This document shows, one piece after another, positions 9,341 to 17,600 of a DNA stretch of 64,000 nucleotides. Below the pieces are notes generated by a model. That model saw nothing but the letters and a program-made list of their open reading frames with translations, did not search any database and was not told where the DNA came from. Position numbers and translations under genes: made by a program. The stretch covers positions 1 through 64,000 of the forward strand of contig JBJOIT010000008.1 in NCBI GenBank assembly GCA_046046915.1, read 5' to 3'. Numbering within the stretch: the first letter of the stretch is position 1; each line of letters begins with the position of its first letter. The stretch comes from JBEEJZ01 sp046046915. GTDB lineage: Bacteria; Pseudomonadota; Gammaproteobacteria; Burkholderiales; Burkholderiaceae_C.

Positions 9341-9365
9341 AAAACCCGCTTCGGCGGGTTTTTTG
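9341..9365 (+). terminator. Rho-independent terminator of the OmpA-family gene
   Basis: Perfect hairpin AAAACCCGC-TTCG-GCGGGTTTT with a UUCG tetraloop and a T-run, 20 bases after the stop codon. Confidence 0.93.
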
Positions 9366-9439
9366 TTATCTGAGCATCTATCAAACAAGGCCAATCCCGT
9401 ATGCTGCTTGGGCTTGGCTATTTTTCCGATAATCCAGGC

Positions 9440-10189
9440 ATGACTTCAGCAACCACCACGACTCCCACATCCTTGTCAAATTCCGCGGTCAATGCCGATC
9501 CAGCTGAATTGGCCAAATTTTCGGAGCTTGCCCACCGCTGGTGGGACAAAGAAAGTGAGTTCCGGCCTTTGCACCAAATCAATCCCTTGCGCCTGGACTG
9601 GATCAAGGCCATAGCGCCTTTGGCGGAAAAGAAGGTATTGGATATCGGCTGCGGTGGCGGTATTTTGTCCGACGCCATGGCGCGGGCGGGTGCAACTGTG
9701 ACGGGCATAGATTTGTCATCAAAGGCGCTGCGGGTGGCACAGTTGCACGCCCTCGAAGCCCAGACGCCACGCGTGCAGTACCGCGAGGTCAGCGCTGAGG
9801 CACTGGCGGCAGAACAGCCTGGCCAATACGACGTGGTCACCTGTATGGAAATGCTGGAGCATGTGCCCGATCCTGCATCGGTGGTCAGGGCTTGTGCATC
9901 TCTGGTCAAACCGGGTGGGCGGGTCTTTTTCTCCACCATCAACCGCAACCCCAAATCTTTTCTCTTTGCGATTGTGGGTGCGGAATATGTCCTGAGCATG
10001 TTGCCTAAGGGCACACACGAGTACGCAAAATTTATCCGCCCGAGTGAACTGGCGTCGTTTTGTCGGGATGCGGGTTTGGATTTGCAGCGCACAAAGGGCA
10101 TGGAATACAACCCTCTGACCAAGCGATATTGGCTCAGTGGTGATACCTCCGTGAATTACATGTTTGCGACACAGCGCCCCTTGGCCTGA
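9440..10189 (+). CDS. ubiG: Ubiquinone biosynthesis O-methyltransferase
   Basis: A class I SAM methyltransferase of 249 residues carrying out both O-methylations in ubiquinone synthesis. Signatures are FSELAHRWWDKESEFRPLH, the SAM motif VLDIGCGGGILSDAMA, VTCMEMLEHVPDP and the C-terminal KGMEYNP. The frame opens at 9401, but ATG at 9440 gives the family N-terminus with a Thr/Ser-rich leader. gph follows 10 bases later on the same strand, a common pairing in Burkholderiales. Confidence 0.95.
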   Translation: MTSATTTTPTSLSNSAVNADPAELAKFSELAHRWWDKESEFRPLHQINPLRLDWIKAIAPLAEKKVLDIGCGGGILSDAMARAGATVTGIDLSSKALRVAQLHALEAQTPRVQYREVSAEALAAEQPGQYDVVTCMEMLEHVPDPASVVRACASLVKPGGRVFFSTINRNPKSFLFAIVGAEYVLSMLPKGTHEYAKFIRPSELASFCRDAGLDLQRTKGMEYNPLTKRYWLSGDTSVNYMFATQRPLA

Positions 10190-10199
10190 CGGAGTTTGT

Positions 10200-10865
10200 G
10201 TGTTCTCTGACATTCACGGTGTTCTTTTCGATTTGGATGGCACTTTGGTCGACAGTGCACCCGATTTGGCGGCGGCAGTAGACAAGCTTCGCACCGATCG
10301 TGGATTACCGGCGCTGCCCCTTGAGCGGTATCGCCCCATGGTGGGGGCAGGGGCGCGTGGCATGCTGGGCGTGGCCTTTGGTATGCAGCCAGATCATCCC
10401 GAATTTGAGGCCCACAGGGACGAATTCTTTGTGAATTACGCTGCATGTTTAACGACGAGAACCCAGCCATTTCCCGGTGTCAACGAATTGATCCAGGGTT
10501 TGGTCCAACGTCGCATGCCTTGGGGGGTCGTAACGAACAAGTCGACGCGTTTCACACAGCCGCTCACTTCCGACATGCCGATCTTCTCAACGGCTGCTGC
10601 CATCATCAGTGGTGACACCACGGCACATGCCAAACCTCACCCGGAGCCGCTGCTGGAGGCAACACGTCGCATGGGACTGGATCCACGCCGCTGTGTCTAT
10701 GTGGGGGATGACAAGCGTGACATTGTTGCAGGCTTGGCCGCCGGCATGCTGACTGTTGCTGCGCTATATGGCTATCTGGGCGAACACCATGATGCCGCGT
10801 CCTGGGGTGCTCATGCATCGGTTCAGGACGCACGTGAGCTGATACCCCTGCTGTTGGGACGATAG
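10200..10865 (+). CDS. gph: Phosphoglycolate phosphatase (HAD family, GTG start)
   Basis: A HAD-superfamily hydrolase of 221 residues that removes 2-phosphoglycolate formed in DNA repair or oxygenase side reactions. Motif I is VLFDLDGTLVDSAPDL with both Asp. Motif II is the VVTNK segment. Motifs III/IV are KPHPEPLLEA and VYVGDDKRDI. GTG at 10200 has GGAG 5 bases upstream and gives the normal terminus; the frame itself opens at 10164 inside ubiG. It is probably cotranscribed with ubiG. Confidence 0.92.
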   Translation: MFSDIHGVLFDLDGTLVDSAPDLAAAVDKLRTDRGLPALPLERYRPMVGAGARGMLGVAFGMQPDHPEFEAHRDEFFVNYAACLTTRTQPFPGVNELIQGLVQRRMPWGVVTNKSTRFTQPLTSDMPIFSTAAAIISGDTTAHAKPHPEPLLEATRRMGLDPRRCVYVGDDKRDIVAGLAAGMLTVAALYGYLGEHHDAASWGAHASVQDARELIPLLLGR

Positions 10866-10890
10866 TTACCCTTTCTTTGCGACACCGCAC

Positions 10891-10917
10891 TTGAAAACAG
10901 TGGCAGTGACTTAAAAT
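10891..10917 (+). promoter_or_regulatory. Probable ssrA promoter
   Basis: TTGAAA (10891-10896) and TAAAAT (10912-10917) are 15 bases apart, with the mature tmRNA 5' end 10 bases downstream. The spacing is short, but the -10 match and placement are good. Confidence 0.55.
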
Positions 10918-10926
10918 GATCACCGT

Positions 10927-11315
10927 GGGGCTGCACTGGTTTCGACGTGGGTTCGGACGCGGCGCAGGGCATGTCGAGGTTCAGTCACCTCGTAAAACAG
11001 CTGAAAAAACCTAACTGCAAACGACGAACGTTTCGCACTCGCTGCTTAATTGCACGTGAGCCTCGCAACAGCAAGCCAATAGGCTGGGCAAGGGTTGAAG
11101 CATCGCAAGGTGCGTCAGTCCAGGCTGCGGGGTAACTTCATTTGGCTGGGTCCACCTTGGGTAACTTAGGGTGGATCAAGAAAATAGGTTGCTGGCGTTT
11201 TGCATAGCGTGCCACTGCGCGATGCCAAAGGCGAGACTTAAACCAGACGGCTACACATGTAGAACTGCTCGAAAAAGGCTTGCGGACGCGGGTTCAAATC
11301 CCGCCAGCTCCACCA
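10927..11315 (+). ncRNA. ssrA: tmRNA (transfer-messenger RNA), tag ANDERFALAA
   Basis: A one-piece tmRNA of about 389 bases. The 5' end GGGGCTGCACTGGTTTCGAC and the 3' end ...GCCAGCTCCACCA form the alanine-type acceptor stem (GGGGCTG with CAGCTCC, one G-U pair). GGTTCAAATCC is the T-loop. The resume codon is GCA at 11017, and the tag frame 11017-11049 reads ANDERFALAA followed by TAA, so trapped peptides get a degradation tag ending in ALAA. Together with SmpB it rescues stalled ribosomes. The tag sequence is typical of Comamonadaceae. Confidence 0.97.
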
Positions 11316-11328
11316 ACATAACGTCTAA

Positions 11329-11368
11329 AGGCGTCCAACAGAACTGTCGGATGCCTTTTTTCTTTTTT
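11329..11368 (+). terminator. Terminator of ssrA
   Basis: Stem AGGCGTCC / GGATGCCT with a 12-base loop, followed by a T-rich run (TTTTTTCTTTTTT), 14 bases after the CCA end. Confidence 0.82.
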
Positions 11369-11552
11369 AATTTCAATAACTTACGTCTTAATGGATGCTC
11401 TGTTGGTCCATTGACGTCCAGCTGTTTCCGGTTTGTGGTCGGGGTATGGTTCGGGGTACACACCCGTACCACTACAAAAGCTTGTGACGAGCTCCCTTCT
11501 GGCATTGCGTGGCCGGCAAACATCTCAACACCTCATAGGCGTCGATCGACAT

Positions 11553-12218
11553 TCACATAAAGAGGTCACCTGACCCTTTGCCTCCCCGAGGCGCAGCTTC
11601 ACTAACCAAAACCGTCTCATCAGGACACCGACACATCCCTGCCGCCGCAGTTGGGCTGGCATACAGCCAATCCCTAAACTGCTCCGGCTCCAGGACCACC
11701 ACGCTGCGCTTCTCGTCCCCCGGTCGATGGAAATGCCCCATCACCGCATGCCCGTCGGCATTGACCGTGAGCATTGAGAAGGAGTGCACGATCTCGCCGG
11801 TCTGGGGATCAAGCCAGCGGTCCCAGATGCTGGCCACCCCCATGGGCTCTCCATCTCGGCGCTTGATCCGCCAACGCACCCCCACACCGCTCTCCCAGTT
11901 GGGTTCAAAGAAATCATCCAGCAGGGCAATGGCGTAGTGACGCTTGCGCCAAGGGCTGCGGTAAGACGGCTTTTCTGCAACGGTCTCACAGCGTGCGTTG
12001 TAGGTGCGTCTGCCGATGGTGTTGTCCTTGGCCCAATGCGGCATCAAGCCAAAGCGGGCAGTACGCACCAATGGGGCCTGATGATCGTCGCCGAGCAAAG
12101 CGATGGGCGCGTCGTAGCCGGGATAGGCTTCAGGCGGGTAATGGATGTCCGGCCAATCCACCCCCAGGCTGTTCTTGACCCAGGTGCCGTTTCGTGTGGG
12201 ACTGAAGTTGGTGCACAT
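11553..12218 (-). CDS. SOS response-associated peptidase (SRAP/YedK/HMCES family)
   Basis: A 221-residue SRAP protein. This family crosslinks covalently to abasic sites in single-stranded DNA through the N-terminal Cys. Cys2 (MCTNFSP), Asn74 (TYNARCETV), Glu105 (DDFFEPNWE) and a His at 162/164 (GHFHRP) match the family active site; FGLMPHWAKD is another family signature. It is the fourth gene of the minus-strand run umuD-umuC-DUF411-SRAP, 30 bases after the DUF411 gene. The context suggests damage-induced expression, but no separate LexA box is seen ahead of this gene. Confidence 0.88.
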   Translation of the reverse strand: MCTNFSPTRNGTWVKNSLGVDWPDIHYPPEAYPGYDAPIALLGDDHQAPLVRTARFGLMPHWAKDNTIGRRTYNARCETVAEKPSYRSPWRKRHYAIALLDDFFEPNWESGVGVRWRIKRRDGEPMGVASIWDRWLDPQTGEIVHSFSMLTVNADGHAVMGHFHRPGDEKRSVVVLEPEQFRDWLYASPTAAAGMCRCPDETVLVSEAAPRGGKGSGDLFM

Positions 12219-12248
12219 GGGTCAGAGCTTGGATCGTTGACCCGGTCC

Positions 12249-12809
12249 TCATTTGTACGAGTTAAACACCCGACCTTCTCCGTTCTTCTGGACCAGAACC
12301 ACGTCGTAGCGATCCCGGCGTCCGCCGTACTCTGGGCCGTCCATGCCCGGAGAGCCCACCGGCATGCCTGGCACGGACAAGCCTATCGCTGGCGTCTTGT
12401 CTTTGAGGAGGCGATGGATGTCAGCAGCAGGGACGTGCCCTTCGATCACATACCCTTGGACCAGAGCCGTATGGCAGGAGCCAAACTTGGCGGGCATGCC
12501 CAAGCGGGCCCTTGCGGCGTTGTTACCCGTGTCATAGACCTTGACTTCAAAGCCCCTGGCTTGAAGGTGCGAGATCCAGTCCTTGCAGCAACCGCAGTTC
12601 GGGTCCTTCCAGACCTCGATGTTGACCAGCGGCGTCTTGGCCCAGGCCTGACCGGCAATACCCATCGCGCCCATGCCACCGATTGCGACGGCGGTCAGCT
12701 TGGCCAATGTCGCCAGCGCGGCGCGACGTGCAGGCCTGTGTTGAGCACTGTGGTCGGCGCTATGTTGCGGGCTACGGTCGTTGGGAGCTTGGGGCTTGAG
12801 GTTTTGCAT
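12249..12809 (-). CDS. Exported DUF411 metal-binding protein
   Basis: A 186-residue DUF411-family protein. After a polar N-terminal region comes a twin-Arg-like signal (RRAALATLAKLTAVA...) ending near AQAWA, so export is likely. The mature part has the family thioredoxin-like motif VWKDPNCGCCKDW, with Cys residues thought to bind copper or other metals, then GHVPAADIHRLL and a C-terminal PGMPVGSPGM. The frame opens at 12965; ATG at 12809 is preferred because it starts just before the signal-like region. Relatives usually sit beside metal-resistance genes, so its place between umuC and SRAP is unusual. The function is not established. Confidence 0.8.
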   Translation of the reverse strand: MQNLKPQAPNDRSPQHSADHSAQHRPARRAALATLAKLTAVAIGGMGAMGIAGQAWAKTPLVNIEVWKDPNCGCCKDWISHLQARGFEVKVYDTGNNAARARLGMPAKFGSCHTALVQGYVIEGHVPAADIHRLLKDKTPAIGLSVPGMPVGSPGMDGPEYGGRRDRYDVVLVQKNGEGRVFNSYK

Positions 12810-12928
12810 GGCTGTCTTCAGGGCAAATGCATAGAGGCGATGGATGATCCTTCGCTCGAAGTGTAGTAATGCAGCGGAGGAACCTACGATAGGCCTGCTG
12901 TACGTGGGTTTACTTTGCCAAATTTCAT

Positions 12929-12978
12929 CCCGTCCCATCCTGTCACTCACAGCCCGTCCCATCATTCACAGCCCATCC
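12929..12978 (+). repeat. Imperfect tandem repeat between umuC and the DUF411 gene
   Basis: A unit of the form CCCGTCCCATC...TCACAG occurs at 12929-12952 (24 bases) and 12953-12971 (19 bases), with a partial third copy CCCATCC. It lies upstream of the DUF411 gene in the 179-base gap. The role is unknown. Confidence 0.6.
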
Positions 12979-12988
12979 AGGCATGGGA

Positions 12989-14287
12989 TCAAGCCCTGGC
13001 CACCGGCAACTCATCCCAGCAAGTCGTGTACCCCGGCGTTCTGCGATCTTGCTTCATGTACCAAACTCGCTTGTTGCCCGCCAACCCCGCGCTGCCGACG
13101 ATCACTGTTCCCCGGCCAAAGCGGTCATTGAGCTGATCCAGGGTGCCCATCAGCCGGCTCCGGTCTGAGTTGTCCTCGTCCTCCAGGTCCAGTTCAAACT
13201 GCTGGATGGCGTCGGATTGCAAATCCAGCAACATGACACCGGCCTTGGCGTAGTTGATACCGGGTCGGTAGATGGCTTTGAGGCCTTTCAAAGCAGAGGT
13301 GACCAAGACAGCAGTATCTGCACTGGGGCGCATGAGTGGCACGGTGACTGAGCGGCTGTACTGCTCGTCCTTTCTGAAGGGGCTGGTACGGATGAACACC
13401 AAGATCTGGCCTGCCTGGCTGCCCTGCTTTCTGAGTTTGACGGCCGCGCGGCTGGCGAACTCTGTAACGGCTTCCCGGAGATCAGAGAGTTCGGTGACGG
13501 CGCGCCCAAAGGAGCGGGTACAGGCAATTTCTTTCTTGGACGCTGGCTCATCATCCAGGTCCACACAGGAGATGCCCTGGAGTTCACGCACAGTGCGCTC
13601 CAGCACCACAGACCAAGCTCTTTTGACGGTGGCGGCATCGAGCTGAGCCAGTTGCAGTGCCGTGGTGATGCCACCCGCATTGAGCTGCTTCGTGATCTGG
13701 CGTCCAACGCCCCAGATGTCTTGGACGGGTGTGGCGCCCAGCACGGCATACAGGTCAGCTTGGCTGAGTGCGGTGAGGTCAGCCACTTGAGCAAGGTGGT
13801 CTGGGTAGCTGCCAGGTTTACGTTCTGCCGTCTTGGCCACATGGTTGGCCAGCTTGGCCAGGGTCTTGGTCGCGCCTATGCCTATGCCACAGGGGATACC
13901 CACCCACTGCAAGATGCGCGAGCGGATCTTGTGGCTGCGCTCGGTCAGGTTACCTCTCACCCCAGTGAGGTCGATGAAGCTTTCATCAATGGAGTAGATC
14001 TCTTGGGCGGGGCCCAGTCCAGCGGCCAGGCTCATCATGCGGTCACTGAGGTCTCCATACAGGGCGAAGTTGGCTGAGAGGGCGACCAGTCCATCGGATT
14101 CAGCCAGGTGCTTGATCTTGAACCAAGGCGCTCCCATGGCAATGCCCAGTGCCTTGGCTTCGTTGGAGCGGGCAATGGCACAGCCGTCGTTGTTGCTCAA
14201 GACCACCACGGGTCGTCCACTCAGACTGGGTCTGAAGACGCGCTCGCAGGAGACATAGAAGTTGTTGCCATCGACCAGGGCGTACAT
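12989..14287 (-). CDS. umuC: DNA polymerase V catalytic subunit UmuC (Y family)
   Basis: An error-prone translesion polymerase of 432 residues. The first carboxylate motif is MYALVDGNNFYVSCERVF, the catalytic pair is in SIDESFIDL, and GIGIGATKTLAKLANHVAK follows. The helix-hairpin-helix/thumb region (VWGVGRQI-like IWGVGRQITKQL) and the UmuC-type C-terminal domain (DQLNDRFGRGTVIVGSAGL) are complete. The frame is open upstream to 14602, antisense to and overlapping umuD, but that part is low-complexity shadow; ATG 14287 gives the conserved terminus. It follows umuD by 61 bases. Confidence 0.95.
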   Translation of the reverse strand: MYALVDGNNFYVSCERVFRPSLSGRPVVVLSNNDGCAIARSNEAKALGIAMGAPWFKIKHLAESDGLVALSANFALYGDLSDRMMSLAAGLGPAQEIYSIDESFIDLTGVRGNLTERSHKIRSRILQWVGIPCGIGIGATKTLAKLANHVAKTAERKPGSYPDHLAQVADLTALSQADLYAVLGATPVQDIWGVGRQITKQLNAGGITTALQLAQLDAATVKRAWSVVLERTVRELQGISCVDLDDEPASKKEIACTRSFGRAVTELSDLREAVTEFASRAAVKLRKQGSQAGQILVFIRTSPFRKDEQYSRSVTVPLMRPSADTAVLVTSALKGLKAIYRPGINYAKAGVMLLDLQSDAIQQFELDLEDEDNSDRSRLMGTLDQLNDRFGRGTVIVGSAGLAGNKRVWYMKQDRRTPGYTTCWDELPVARA

Positions 14288-14348
14288 GTCACGAATCCAA
14301 TGACAAATGCATAGCGAAGCAAAGCAAAGCAAAGGCAAGTGCCTGGGC

Positions 14349-14816
14349 TCAGTTCGGAAACTGTTTGATGCTGCTGGTGACCACGCCCCAGATCTCGAGG
14401 GTCTGGCCATCCTTGGGGGTGATGTCGGGGAAGGTGGGGTTGGCAGCTTTGAGCTTGACTTGGCCCTGGCGTTGGTGGAGTTGCTTGATGGTGAAGTCGC
14501 CATCCACCACGGCGACCACGATCTGGCCATGGCGGGGTTTGATGGCCCGGTCCACCATGACCACGTCGCCGTCAAAGATGCCGGCCTCGCGCATGGATTC
14601 ACCCCGCACCCGTATCAGGTAGGTGGCTTGCGGATGCTTCACGAGCTTGGCCATCAGGTCCACACGCTGGATCAGGAAGTCTTCGGCAGGTGAAGGAAAG
14701 CCGGCACGTACCCTTGATGCGACCTCTGAGACCCACACGGGAGCGCCCACGCACAGCAGCGCCGGGTAAGGGCCTGCTGGGAGGTTGAGGGTGGGGAGTA
14801 CGGGCTGGGTGGTCAT
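14349..14816 (-). CDS. umuD: UmuD, self-cleaving polymerase V subunit / LexA-like peptidase
   Basis: A LexA-family (S24) Ser-Lys protease of 155 residues. RecA-stimulated self-cleavage to UmuD' activates Pol V. Ser74 lies in RVRGESMREAGI and Lys111 in DGDFTIKQL. The likely cleavage site is Ala38-Gly39 (RVRA/GFPSPAEDF), matching E. coli Cys24-Gly25 in sequence context. The 14816 ATG begins MTTQPVLPTLNLP; two bases separate it from a LexA box, so the message may have almost no leader. Confidence 0.93.
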   Translation of the reverse strand: MTTQPVLPTLNLPAGPYPALLCVGAPVWVSEVASRVRAGFPSPAEDFLIQRVDLMAKLVKHPQATYLIRVRGESMREAGIFDGDVVMVDRAIKPRHGQIVVAVVDGDFTIKQLHQRQGQVKLKAANPTFPDITPKDGQTLEIWGVVTSSIKQFPN

Positions 14817-14818
14817 AA

Positions 14819-14838
14819 CTGTATGCGCGTACAGTATA
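14819..14838 (-). promoter_or_regulatory. LexA (SOS) box overlapping the umuDC -10 element
   Basis: CTGT-ATGCGCGT-ACAG at 14819-14834 is a perfect CTGT-N8-ACAG operator with further symmetry. On the minus strand a TATACT -10 hexamer (14833-14838) overlaps it. The box ends two bases before the umuD ATG. LexA bound here would block transcription initiation. Confidence 0.88.
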
Positions 14839-15035
14839 TTGCCGCACCGAGGCCTGGTATCAGATACGCCTAAACGGAGAGTTAGGCCAGAACAGGTACG
14901 AGCCACGCCCCACGCCCCATCAGGGTGGAGGGGCTATCAAACCAGCGGCATGTTCGATTTCCGGCATGCCTTGATCGCGAGGGACTTCTGCGCCTATCCG
15001 TAAGCACAGCAGCCCTTTGCGGTACGCAGATTAAA

Positions 15036-16481
15036 TTACACCGGGAAAGAGGCGAATTGAATTCCTGCCATCTGTTGTGCCAGACGTACCACCTGGCAGC
15101 TGTAGCCGAACTCGTTGTCGTACCACACGTACAGCACGATGTTGCGTCCGTTGGCGATGGTGGCAGGCGCGTCCACCACGCCAGCGTGGCGAGAACCCAC
15201 CAGGTCGCTGGAGACGATTTCAGTGGAGGCGCTGTAGTCGATCTGCTCTTGCAGCTCGGGGCTCAGCGCGCAATCACGCAGGTAGGTGTTTAGCGCTTCC
15301 TTGGTGGTTTCAGCACCCAGCGTCAGGTTCAGGATGGCCATGCTCACGTTGGGTGTGGGCACGCGTATGGCATTACCGGTCAACTTGCCTGCCAGCTCTG
15401 GCAGCGCCTTGGCAACAGCTTTGGCTGCACCCGTTTCGGTGATCACCATGTTCAGCGGCGCGCTGCGACCGCGGCGCTCGGCCTTGTGGTAGTTATCGAT
15501 CAGGTTCTGGTCGTTGGTGAAGGAGTGCACCGTTTCCACGTGGCCATGCTCAATACCAAACTTGTCGCTGATGGCCTTGAGCACCGGCACGATGGCGTTG
15601 GTGGTGCAACTGGCGGCAGTGACGATTTTGTCGTCGTCTTTCAGTTCGCCGCTGTTGATGCCGTACACGATGTTCTTGAGCGAGCCCTTGCCCGGTGCTG
15701 TCAGCAGAACGCGGGAAACACCCGGGCTCTGCAGGTGCAGAGAAAGGCCCGCCTCATCGCGCCAAGAGCCGGTGTTGTCGATCACGATGGCGTTGTGGAT
15801 GCCGTGGGCCGTGTAGTCGATCTTGTCTGGGCCTTCGCCATTGATCACTTTGATGAACACACCATTGGCGATGATGCCGCTGTTCTCGTTGTCCACGACG
15901 ATGGAGCCGTTGAAGGGGCCGTGCACTGAGTCCCGGCGCAGCAGGGCAGCGCGCTTCTCGAGGTCATTGCCCTTGCCCTTGCGGACCACAATGGCGCGCA
16001 GGCGCATCTTGTTGCCCTTGCCGGTGCGCTCGATCAACAGGCGAGCCAGCAAACGGCCGATGCGTCCAAAGCCGTACAGGACGATGTCGCGAGGCTCTTT
16101 GAGCAGAGGGTCCGGGTGGCCGACGATAGGAGCCAATTCCTCACGAAGGAAATCATTGGCAGAGACGCCATTGCCCGCAGCTAGCCATTTGTTCGTGAGA
16201 CGCCCCAGGTCAATCTTGGCGGGCGCCAGTTGCAGGGCTTCCATGGCCACAACGAGCTTAAAGCTGTGTTGAATGGAAAGCTCTTCACCCGTGTACTGAC
16301 GCGCAAAACGGTGGGTCTTGAGGATGTCAACGGTGGTCACGTTGTTAATGGCCCGCCCGTAAATACGCAGCAGAATGCCGTTGTTTCGGTACAACCTGCC
16401 TATCATCGGCAGCATCTGTTCGGCCAACTCCAGGCGCTCGATATAGGCCTGTAGCAGTTGATCTTCCTTTTCGTTGCTCAT
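15036..16481 (-). CDS. gap: Glyceraldehyde-3-phosphate dehydrogenase, long form
   Basis: A 481-residue member of the long GAPDH subfamily. An N-terminal region of about 125 residues (MSNEKEDQLLQAYIERLELA...) precedes the normal fold. NAD binding is YGFGRIGRLLARLLIE, and the catalytic Cys lies in VTAASCTTNAIVP. YVWYDNEFGYSCQVVRLA closes the protein. Standard GAPDH has about 335 residues; long forms occur in pseudomonads and other proteobacteria beside a standard copy and may favour the gluconeogenic direction. The N-terminal region is not recognised as a known domain. It stands alone on the minus strand. Confidence 0.92.
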   Translation of the reverse strand: MSNEKEDQLLQAYIERLELAEQMLPMIGRLYRNNGILLRIYGRAINNVTTVDILKTHRFARQYTGEELSIQHSFKLVVAMEALQLAPAKIDLGRLTNKWLAAGNGVSANDFLREELAPIVGHPDPLLKEPRDIVLYGFGRIGRLLARLLIERTGKGNKMRLRAIVVRKGKGNDLEKRAALLRRDSVHGPFNGSIVVDNENSGIIANGVFIKVINGEGPDKIDYTAHGIHNAIVIDNTGSWRDEAGLSLHLQSPGVSRVLLTAPGKGSLKNIVYGINSGELKDDDKIVTAASCTTNAIVPVLKAISDKFGIEHGHVETVHSFTNDQNLIDNYHKAERRGRSAPLNMVITETGAAKAVAKALPELAGKLTGNAIRVPTPNVSMAILNLTLGAETTKEALNTYLRDCALSPELQEQIDYSASTEIVSSDLVGSRHAGVVDAPATIANGRNIVLYVWYDNEFGYSCQVVRLAQQMAGIQFASFPV

Positions 16482-16611
16482 ACTTTTCCCACAGTCATTG
16501 ATATTTATGCCAACTCGAAACCAGAAAATATTGTCTGGTTGGGGGCTTACGGTGAGCTTTCCCCCACGAAAACGTCGTGAGTATTCACTTGAGCCGGGGA
16601 CCCTTTGAACT

Positions 16612-17553
16612 TCAGCCCCTGATCGGACCGGGTGCCACTAGCAGCTCTACAGCTTCCATCAGCGAGGCCGAAATTCGGCGGGCGCCGCGCTCTCCAGGGA
16701 TGACGCTGTAACGGTAACCCGCCGGCAAAAGGTGCAGGCGCACGCCCAGTAACTCGAGGCGCTCGTTGGCTTCGATATCCGCGAAGTTGGAGGTCATGGC
16801 TCGCGCATCCAGCAGGGTCACGGCACCTTTGCCGATGACTTCGACACTGTGTGCACGTTCAATGACCAGAGCCGTATCCTCATCTATGCCTATGCCCAGC
16901 ATGTCCGGACGCTGAGCCAGGACTGACAGCAGTCGGCCCAAACGACGGCGTTCTGAAAAATGCTGATCGATGATGGCTCGGGACACAAACCCCAGTCCCA
17001 GGTCCAGTATGGCGGCATCTTTTTCAGGCAGCCTGGGTGTACTTCCTTCTGCGAGCATCAGGCGCGACATGGCAGCCGCCCCAGCGCTGGTGCCACCTAT
17101 GCAGCAACCGCGAGCGTGAAACGCGGTGTGCATGGCCCTGGCTGTGTCGGTTTCCCAAATCAGGTTCATCAGACGTCGCTGGTCACCACCCGTCATGAAA
17201 ATGCCATCGGCCGCCAGTATTTGCTGGATCAAGGTCACATCATTCGCTTCCTCGGCAGTGCGTATGGTCAACGCAGAGATGTCGCTGACCCCTAGCTCGC
17301 GAAACACGGGCTCATAGCCCCGCCAACTGGCATCCGGGTCACCACTGGCCGCCGTCATGACGAGGATTCGTGCGGTGCCACCGCCGCACAGTTCCACGAA
17401 CCGGCGCAGGATGACGCGATCTTGAAGCCTGTCTTCTGCGCCACCAATCACCACAAGGCGCCCCGTTCGTCGCGCTTGTGCCTGCGCGCCAACAGGCGTT
17501 AGTCCCAAACCGGCGCCAAGTGCCAGCAGGTGTCGTCTATTTATCGATGTCAT
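16612..17553 (-). CDS. Secreted cyanophycinase-like peptidase (S51 family)
   Basis: A 313-residue serine peptidase resembling cyanophycinase, which splits the Asp-Arg storage polymer cyanophycin into dipeptides. The nucleophile Ser lies in IGGTSAGAAAMS. Other signatures are VVIGGAEDR, FMTGGDQRRLM and IDQHFSERRRLGRLLS. A twin-Arg-like signal (SINRRHLLALGAGLGL...AQAQA) indicates export, as in the extracellular CphE type. The frame opens at 17586; ATG 17553 starts the signal region. No cyanophycin synthetase is in the window, so it may act on external polymer or on another substrate. Confidence 0.85.
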   Translation of the reverse strand: MTSINRRHLLALGAGLGLTPVGAQAQARRTGRLVVIGGAEDRLQDRVILRRFVELCGGGTARILVMTAASGDPDASWRGYEPVFRELGVSDISALTIRTAEEANDVTLIQQILAADGIFMTGGDQRRLMNLIWETDTARAMHTAFHARGCCIGGTSAGAAAMSRLMLAEGSTPRLPEKDAAILDLGLGFVSRAIIDQHFSERRRLGRLLSVLAQRPDMLGIGIDEDTALVIERAHSVEVIGKGAVTLLDARAMTSNFADIEANERLELLGVRLHLLPAGYRYSVIPGERGARRISASLMEAVELLVAPGPIRG

Positions 17554-17600
17554 GGATCTGATTATCTGAAGGGGGTGCTGTCTCATTGGACAATATCAGC

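Noticed and set aside
11171..11560. Open frame across the 3' part of the tmRNA
   Set aside because: It covers the tRNA-like domain and terminator; the RNA explains the sequence.
12929..12978. CRISPR-like repeats
   Set aside because: Only two imperfect adjacent copies and no spacers.
14287..14602. N-terminal extension of UmuC
   Set aside because: The frame is open, but it overlaps umuD out of frame, is low in complexity, and the conserved start is at 14287.
10927..15035. Genomic island inserted at the tmRNA 3' end
   Set aside because: tmRNA genes are common attachment sites, but I find no integrase and no second copy of the tmRNA end between 11316 and 15035.
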